From Fibrobacter sp. UWB5 (GTDB lineage Bacteria > Fibrobacterota > Fibrobacteria > Fibrobacterales > Fibrobacteraceae), in contig NZ_MWQH01000009.1 in the NCBI RefSeq assembly GCF_002210295.1, forward strand, positions 62,001 to 126,000: a stretch of 64,000 bases of DNA, read 5' to 3'. The notes below the pieces were generated by a model. That model did no database searches and was not told where the DNA came from. It saw only the letters and a program-made list of their open reading frames with translations. This document shows positions 59,801 through 64,000 of this stretch, in pieces; positions within the stretch are counted from its first letter, which is position 1, and each line of letters begins with the position of its first letter. The position numbers were made by a program, and so were the translations under genes.

Positions 59801-61988
59801 ACTTGTTCGTCAAGTTTCCACTATCATCTTTTTCACAGTTGGTAACCCTAACATCGAATTCATACTTGTGACCAGGTGTCGTTTCGTAATCCAAAGAATC
59901 GACTTTCGTCTTAATGGTACCCTTGTTGTTACTTGTCGTAATCGTGAACGGCAAGCTAGAACCATCTATAAAGGAATATTGCAGATATCCATATTTGTCA
60001 ACATTTTTGGTATCCGGATCATTCGCAGCGATTGTGCCAACAATAGTACCCTTCAGCTTATTTTCAGCAACACTCAACGTTGTATCATTCAGGACAGGCT
60101 TTTCGTTCACGTCAATCACATTGATGGTACGATCAGAAGCGTCTGTAATCTTGCCGTCATTTTCCAAGCTGAGCGTCAGTTTGAACGAAGTCTGCGTTAA
60201 AGCTTCGTAGTTAAGATCTGCTGTCTTAACAGTCATCTTTACATAAGCGGAATCATAAAGAGTCGGATCAGTGCTATTTTCCAATTTCACCAATTCAAAA
60301 TCAAACAACTTCTTGGCCGCCGTAGCATCAGTACCACCAACGATAAGTTTGAACTTGCTAATATCAGCAGCATCGATATCTACATTCTTGACCGGAATGG
60401 TTGCAAATACAGTCGTTGCAGCCGTATTTTCATTAACATTATATGAGGACACCTTATCATTAAATTCAGGGCCATTCATGTCGACAATAGTTAACTCAAA
60501 CGCACCTTCGCGAAGTTTATCTGGCATCACAGCACCAGTCAGGTCAGAAATTCTCAAAACAAGCTTTTCGTCACCTTCCTTTCTGGTATCTTTAGCCACA
60601 TTGATATAGACTTTCGTTTCCTTCGTCGGAACGAGAGTGTTCATCAAGATTTCAACCGATTCCTTTTCGCCCTTAGAGCAAATAGGGAATTTTCCATTTG
60701 AAGGAACATTAAAGTCATCCTTATCAGCATATCCACTTTGGTTCATATCCAAATCAAAGCAGTACTTGAAATGAACATTAACTTGAGCATTAGAATCAAG
60801 CTGGATGGGAACTTCAACATCTACTCCATTTTCAGGGAAGCGGCCTTTAGCAAGAGCCGTCGGGTCAATAACATCCGGGTCAAACGGCACATAAAGGAAG
60901 CCAGATCCATCAAATTCAGCATCAACCGAGATATAATTAGCAAGCAATTGTCCAGCAAGAACCATATGTTGATGGACATCAATCGACGCCGTAGTAATAT
61001 ATGAACCTTGGATGGTATCACCCGGATTCATAGCAGGGAAACTAATAACTTTATTTGTATAAAAGAGCAAGTTGCCACTATAGCTGTACCCCTTACCAGT
61101 TGTATCTTTATTAGACACAACTGTTCCATGACCACTCCATGAAGATCCACTAAAGGACGCATCGTTTCCATCCATATAAATAATTTGGATAGAGTTGCCT
61201 GACTTAAAATCCTTAAAGCCATCTTCAAGGAAAATTCTTGTCAAACGACCGCCTTTCTGCATACGAATGTACAAGTGACCGTTATTATTAAATGTAATAG
61301 ACGGGATGTACAAATCATACATGCTTTCATCATCCGTCGTATAGGGGACATCAATATACGCAACGCCACCATTTTGAACAACGACAGCGCTCCCCACATT
61401 TTTCGATGCAGTAGGATCAACTCTCGGAATTGACAAAGTACGATCAATCTGAGGAACAATGCTGTCAGGACAATTCGAATATGCTCCGCCAATATATTTG
61501 GCACCCTTAATATCTTTCTCGTAGTCAGAATCAACAGAACCCTGTACACAATGAATACCATTGGCCATGTTCACAGGATTTCTATTTTCAACAGTAATTT
61601 TTCCTGTAACACGGACAGGACCTGTGGTTATGGAATCAGCACCATCACCACTCGTAAAGGACATGTCACCGCCAATTAAGATCGGACCACCCACATGGTG
61701 CCACGGGTTTTTAGAAAGGAAATCACCTTTTGCGGTGCCAAACCATCCTGACGAGTCCGGAATTACAATCTTATATCCTTCAAAAGTAATACCATTTGTA
61801 CCGAACATCTTATATTTCATCAAAAGATTCCAGTACGCCTGATTTTTATCGTGGTTTGTACTCCACGTGGTATCAGTCCCATTTATTGAAGACGCAAATT
61901 GAAACGGCTCAACATCCGCCGAAAATGCGGGTACCGCCAAGGCCATGACAAGGCCGAGTTTTGTCATTATGCTTTTTCCAAACCACAT
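53853..61988 (-). CDS. Giant cadherin-repeat surface protein
   Basis: 2711 residues. Signal peptide MWFGKSIMTKLGLVMALAVPAFSA; AGGAG sits 7 nt before the ATG. Order: an N-terminal region (~30-390) of unknown family; a Calx-beta-like domain (~395-510) with an EF-hand-like loop DLDMNQSGYADKDDF; ~11-12 cadherin repeats (~500-2015) marked by DxNExP junctions and LDYE motifs that bind calcium; then a ~700-residue region with ITVTYK, SYIVDKDGE and VLDQTTPTVEIL motifs. In four repeats a loop holds a Cys pair (NCELNSSTGKYDGSCLYDTA type). The sequence ends DELLKSFGYRRPKH. The C-terminal ~550 residues match the neighbouring truncated gene. Likely a calcium-stiffened adhesin; ligand unknown. Confidence 0.85.
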   Translation of the reverse strand: MWFGKSIMTKLGLVMALAVPAFSADVEPFQFASSINGTDTTWSTNHDKNQAYWNLLMKYKMFGTNGITFEGYKIVIPDSSGWFGTAKGDFLSKNPWHHVGGPILIGGDMSFTSGDGADSITTGPVRVTGKITVENRNPVNMANGIHCVQGSVDSDYEKDIKGAKYIGGAYSNCPDSIVPQIDRTLSIPRVDPTASKNVGSAVVVQNGGVAYIDVPYTTDDESMYDLYIPSITFNNNGHLYIRMQKGGRLTRIFLEDGFKDFKSGNSIQIIYMDGNDASFSGSSWSGHGTVVSNKDTTGKGYSYSGNLLFYTNKVISFPAMNPGDTIQGSYITTASIDVHQHMVLAGQLLANYISVDAEFDGSGFLYVPFDPDVIDPTALAKGRFPENGVDVEVPIQLDSNAQVNVHFKYCFDLDMNQSGYADKDDFNVPSNGKFPICSKGEKESVEILMNTLVPTKETKVYINVAKDTRKEGDEKLVLRISDLTGAVMPDKLREGAFELTIVDMNGPEFNDKVSSYNVNENTAATTVFATIPVKNVDIDAADISKFKLIVGGTDATAAKKLFDFELVKLENSTDPTLYDSAYVKMTVKTADLNYEALTQTSFKLTLSLENDGKITDASDRTINVIDVNEKPVLNDTTLSVAENKLKGTIVGTIAANDPDTKNVDKYGYLQYSFIDGSSLPFTITTSNNKGTIKTKVDSLDYETTPGHKYEFDVRVTNCEKDDSGNLTNKCLYDTAHVVVNITDENEPPVIIDDGKIYDIDEHTPTSPTVVDAIVGKLEVKDVDGADVASKLVVSYVVNDDASSGPKFKDLFYVPDHVIADDGKMWLVIAVKDPTILDYESIKSSYSITMTVKDRGGASGSNTVTVKKKIIINDVNEAPAITGVRGENDGLPTGETRDALTLYPVENLPVNASIGVVQASDPDFKNLDKFGHLEYRIIADPANPVPFTMKGNTDSTIYVSDASKMNHEDNIVYTFDVEVANCLKNATTGKYTEHCLADTAKITVKIQNVPEDPKINCFTDDTPQQCKVSDVYENTAVGKLVHAFQITDPDKGQITSMTAKLVDRKSGGVAATYFQAVTNGDSLKIVVKSGINYEALPKDTIFNVKLTITDADNKTASFDYRIDLVDVNEAPVFASKNTTISVKENTPNGTVVGKLPASDPDTLHVKKYGHLEYSIIDRVANNIPFDMDSNKIVVTNVNALDYEALQPTAKFEFKVLVANCELNSSTGKYDGSCLYDTANVSLSVTDEPEKTVIIPDCEGPDCEVCVGEGCGKDDVDSLCIAFCDTTSRGDKGDSVLTVMVYENSPTGYMVLNYVVSDEDVGTGHTDKFEASMKNTNNSGLDSLFKIEMKKIDGHWRVVVSVKDKDKLDYEKIKELHKLTIYVSDPDDPAGMGDSLRRIIKVVDKNEAPNAKDATIKPNENLPKGTVIGKLEVSEPDTKHVKKYGHLEYSIIGKDETFAFVMDSNKVVVNDPSKMDYELAVHDYTFDVLIANCELNSSSGKYDGACLYDTANVIVNIQNVNEPPTIVIDGPDDPDGHDDSDSLCIAFCDTTSRGVTPTDTLTVGVKENPDNPNGTKKIITPTGMVLFQYHVVDEDTGHVAGAKVTWFDVGTTIPGVALKGSDLFKIDYKNSVITVTVKDEKLLDYETLRNAKTRNDPDPEYTMGIVVTDPNGMADTLYRTIRVTDENEKPLFEVWPLVITENNNIGDSLGHVEHPSDIDSLSRNSDLYDNGFKMTGGNTELFQLVKDSTDLMRVMLLANVKLDCENGEYVCGQDSAYWVELVYGDTTLKTVYTDLKVPVKLIDLNEPPEILTDTLGVDENSPKGTPLDTVKWFDIDRFDTVMSFKIVEDPTGCFTIDSKTGLVTVKKDKCAGLDYEKNPTVTVRVAVTDMVGIKDTEMISGGPITITKEITVNIHDVNEPPSISDKTIAVPESTTVWTVIDTVKATDPDKKKEYSQLTYTIVDGDSAVFMVDPHTGAVILKDTLDYEAKKSYVIYVQVYDGEFADTAKVKINVTNVIEYTDVVITKYDNVDSTWNYPDTVYTNKKNGTITWRQDDEIVSKDTVLKKGKNVIVISYKNPTKDKAGADTVVIMFNDEVPVVEVTANPTHVKAENVFTIVEDMGDADTNIYVNKERDSVYVHVKDPANKRDTSFALEVNLEPVKVPDATFRKMNEIADSKLMLDETPTGPVTRSPVNGNSEKVSYTQLVGGDTVTVSYIVDKDGEPVKASVINSKGKTESVEIITVTYKTVVDDQEVEVSYIADALTGEILAKGPNGELMYQGASSKGSKSGKGKDSEKNSNVSEGIFSVTTVSIDGLGMPTVVSYAVDEKGNMVKNAEGDIGYAVTYTYKNIYGNFATESVFIVLDQTTPTVEILSPVTYSIVRSNFVEVKWTVNGVEQDSLTIQGLEKGPNIIVRFYRDKAGNEASDTVSVMMKDSKSVNIAVEQPVTEIDKDKVEEYYSVNPPKKGETFAVSIKNPSTGKEVETLIGGSFKTKDGSGEEPYPGMDEGHLGPTLALDIKLPVIVPKAGYGTVSGLATLDDIVVSDGMIPLEGVDADNATKISVEEYVEKYCEDGVKIPSDISQFNLYDSKLHAKIWVYTSLGNFVDYFNFKQDLNDPSFTDEAGVLNLYFEQKPDKNGFVKADNGKQYATGAYVYKVEATIRSKLRCTLPSSDFNAKQYKETGDGFGPSAKRKGDVIKNSDELLKSFGYRRPKH

Positions 61989-62322
61989 AATAAACTCCTA
62001 AAAATTTTCAGAGTGTATGACACTCCCCTAGACTTTTACCCTATAAAAATACAAAACTTTTTTAATTATTACAATAGTAATATTGCATAAAATGTTAATA
62101 AGTTGTTATTTTACGTAAAAAATTGCGTATTCTGAGTTAAAAACGACATTTTTGCGTGATGTCCGACACCCCAAACCGGCGCCTCCAGTCGCCCCTCGAA
62201 CGAAAAATTTCGTTTACAAACAAACTATTTTGTTTTTTTTCTTATAAATTATATGCCAATTCTAATAAACTACCCCCGAGCCTTGGCCCGGGGGTTTTGT
62301 TTAAGAAATTGCGTACGAACTC
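61989..62322. promoter_or_regulatory. Gene-free 334 bp between the two cadherin-type genes
   Basis: AT-rich. A 6-bp hairpin GAGTGT-ATG-ACACTC (62011-62025) sits just before the Shine-Dalgarno site of the downstream giant gene. No open frame with a ribosome-binding site is seen. The far end holds a terminator hairpin. Confidence 0.5.
62273..62298. terminator. Terminator hairpin after the paralogue
   Basis: CCCCCGAGCC-TT-GGCCCGGGGG (62273-62294) followed on the plus strand by TTTTG; the minus-strand side has TAGTTTATTA, a weaker U-run. Located ~30 bp past the minus-strand stop. Confidence 0.6.
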
Positions 62323-64000
62323 TTATTTCTTGTTTGCCGGACGCTTATAACCGAAGGGTTTCAGCAGTTCGTCTTTGGACTTTGTCACGTCACCCTTGGT
62401 CTTGGTGGTCGTGCCACCGAGCGGCGGGACAGAGCAACGCAGCTGGTTGCGCAGGTTAGCGTCGACCTTGTACAAGTAGGCGCCAGTAGCCATAAGCTTG
62501 CCGTTTTCGGCATGTACGTAGCCATCCTTATCCGGTTTCATTTCGAAGAAGATCTGCGTAACACCGGCTTCGTTTGCGAAGCTCGGGTCATTCAGTTCCT
62601 GCGTAAAGCTGTACTTGCCCACGAAATTGCCGAGAGTCGTATAAACCCAGATATCAAGTTTAATGCTGGAATTATACAGGTTGAACTGGCTGAAGTCGCT
62701 GGGGATCTTGGTACCGTCTTCGCAGAATTCAGACACATATTCTTCGACCGTGTATTCCTTGTAGTCCTTCTTGGCGGCGGCATCGAGCTTGGAGGTGTCG
62801 ACACCGATACCGGCAGAAGAAATCATGCCGTTCGGGAGAATCAAGTCGTCCAAGGTGGCAAGGCCGCTCACAGCGCCGCTCTTGCCGTCGCTAATCGTCG
62901 GGAGCGTCACGTTAAGAATGAGCGTCGGGCCCAAGTGCTTGGAGCTCTTGGTATTTGCATACGGTTTTTCGCCGCTGCCTTTCTTGGTCTTGAAGTCGCC
63001 ACCGATCAAGGTTTCCACTTCTTCCTTGGTCGTCGGGTTCTTTACGCTAACCGCAAAGGTCTGGCCCTTCTTGGGCGGATTGTCGGCGTAGTATTCGTCA
63101 ACCTTGTCCTTGTCGATCTCCGTCACCGGGCGTTCCACAGCGATTTCGAGGTCCTTGCCTTCCTTCATGAACACGCGAACCGTGTCAGAAGCGATGTTGC
63201 CCGCCTTGTCCTTGTAGAAGCGAACGATAATGTTCGGGCCCTTCACAAGTCCCTGCGTGGTCAAGGTATCCTGCTTTTCGCCGTTAACGGTCCATTCAAC
63301 CTTCACGTAGTTCGCATGGGCCACCTGGTTGTCGAGCGGAGAAAGGATTTCCACCGTCGGGAGCGTCTGGTCCAGCACCACGAACACGGACTGTTCGGCC
63401 ACATTGCCGTACTTGTCTTCGTAAGTGAACGACACCTGGTAACCGCGGTCACCATCCGGATTCTTGACCAAGTTGCCCTTCTTGTCGACAACGTAGGTCA
63501 GCTCGAGCACCTGGCCGGAAGTCCTGTCAAGATATTCGTAAGAGACCTTGAAGATACCGGTAGAGCTGTCGGAATTCTTGGTGGACACAAAGCCGCCGTT
63601 GCCATCGACATTCAGAGCCTTGCCCGTCGTAGCGTCGGCCTGGTAAGAGACCGTCACCAGCTGGCCGTTGATTTCGGTCTGGTAAGACACCGTAATCACT
63701 TCAATAGAGTCGACCTTGCCTTTTTCGTTAACAACAGCCTGCTTCACAATATTGCCCTTGGAATCGGTCACGTAGCTCACGGTGACTTCGGTACCGGCAA
63801 TCTTTGTCGGGTAGGAATTCAGGACACTGGTGCCGTTGATCGGGGTTCTCGTGGTATTCGGGTTCAGTTCGTCAAGCGAAACCGTCTGCTTTGCAACCGT
63901 CGAAAGGGCATCGTAAGTCTGCTGCGGCACAGCCACCTTCTTGGTGATGTCGACCTTTTCGAACTTCAAGGTATCCTTGGTTTCACCCATGATCGGGTCG
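62323..64000 (-). CDS. C-terminal part of a second giant surface protein (runs off the window)
   Basis: At least 558 residues; the frame stays open through 64000, and the Met at 63990 lies inside a conserved segment (DPIMGETKDTLKF), so the true start is beyond the edge. It aligns end to end with the last ~550 residues of the neighbouring 2711-residue protein: VTVSYVTDSKGNIVKQAVVN, VVLDQTLPTVEILSP, RPVTEIDKDKVDEYYADNPP, FCEDGTKIPSDFSQFNLYNS, ATGAYLYKVDANLRNQLRC, ending DELLKPFGYKRPANKK. The missing part is probably cadherin repeats as well. The common C-terminus may anchor or export these proteins. Confidence 0.85.
   Translation of the reverse strand, partial: DPIMGETKDTLKFEKVDITKKVAVPQQTYDALSTVAKQTVSLDELNPNTTRTPINGTSVLNSYPTKIAGTEVTVSYVTDSKGNIVKQAVVNEKGKVDSIEVITVSYQTEINGQLVTVSYQADATTGKALNVDGNGGFVSTKNSDSSTGIFKVSYEYLDRTSGQVLELTYVVDKKGNLVKNPDGDRGYQVSFTYEDKYGNVAEQSVFVVLDQTLPTVEILSPLDNQVAHANYVKVEWTVNGEKQDTLTTQGLVKGPNIIVRFYKDKAGNIASDTVRVFMKEGKDLEIAVERPVTEIDKDKVDEYYADNPPKKGQTFAVSVKNPTTKEEVETLIGGDFKTKKGSGEKPYANTKSSKHLGPTLILNVTLPTISDGKSGAVSGLATLDDLILPNGMISSAGIGVDTSKLDAAAKKDYKEYTVEEYVSEFCEDGTKIPSDFSQFNLYNSSIKLDIWVYTTLGNFVGKYSFTQELNDPSFANEAGVTQIFFEMKPDKDGYVHAENGKLMATGAYLYKVDANLRNQLRCSVPPLGGTTTKTKGDVTKSKDELLKPFGYKRPANKK

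Noticed and set aside
54222-60200. Very long open frames on the plus strand opposite the giant cadherin-repeat gene
   Set aside because: They mirror the reading frame of a clearly real protein; the translations are rich in His/Arg/Val, have no domains or ribosome-binding sites, and arise from its codon bias.

Overview
The window looks like a chromosomal segment of a Fibrobacter species (Fibrobacteres, cellulose-degrading gut bacteria). Three things support this. It carries three copies of the long lipoprotein family first defined in F. succinogenes (TIGR02171-like) and two serine-linker lipoproteins with the F. succinogenes major paralogous (FISUMP) domain. It has GH5, GH8 and GH9 cellulase-type enzymes, two of them with a type IX secretion-like C-terminal module. 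Its Gram-negative envelope genes include SurA-like chaperones, outer-membrane barrels and very large cadherin-repeat proteins. All assignments are by reading motifs; no database search was run. I saw no rRNA, phage, transposase or CRISPR array.

Layout. 0-2.7 kb: one TIGR02171-like lipoprotein, divergent from a SpoU/TrmH RNA methyltransferase. 3.5-7.8 kb: a secreted beta-propeller protein and a divergent pair of secreted cellulases (GH8 and GH5). 7.9-17.6 kb: a tightly packed minus-strand operon reading AlgJ/AlgX-like SGNH lipoprotein, transglutaminase-like membrane protein, two TIGR02171-like lipoproteins, GT-C-like membrane protein. 17.7-21.6 kb: plus-strand run of CLC channel, radical SAM/SPASM protein, divergent arginase-fold protein and RsuA-type pseudouridine synthase. 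21.6-26.3 kb: minus-strand run of a small secreted protein, AlgI-type MBOAT acyltransferase, PpiC/SurA-type lipoprotein, SurA-like isomerase and FtsE. 26.4-33.4 kb: two FISUMP lipoproteins flanking tRNA-Asn, an RluA-type synthase, NadD, an outer-membrane barrel protein, a small membrane protein, RsgA and a small ORF. 33.5-34.0 kb: a toxin-antitoxin pair with a readable promoter/operator.

34.1-43.1 kb: UbiA-family prenyltransferase resembling archaeal DGGGP synthase, a secreted beta-helix protein followed by a 49-residue peptide gene, purF with a structured leader, an epimerase, ddl, and a tsaB-rimI-ydcF-like operon. 43.2-53.7 kb: GH9 enzyme without signal peptide, a FecR-domain protein translationally coupled to a large outer-membrane protein, an SUI1/YciH protein and an LplT-Aas-type three-domain fusion. 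53.9-64 kb: a 2711-residue cadherin-repeat surface protein and the C-terminal part of a paralogue that runs off the window.

The common theme is the cell envelope and surface: cellulases, lipoproteins, SGNH and MBOAT acyl-transfer proteins, folding factors for outer-membrane proteins, and giant adhesin-like proteins. The best candidates for something undescribed are the five-gene TIGR02171 operon, the beta-helix protein/49-residue peptide pair, the three-way-junction leader of purF, and the paired cadherin proteins with a shared roughly 550-residue C-terminus. Several families of small palindromic repeats sit between, and in two cases inside, the genes.
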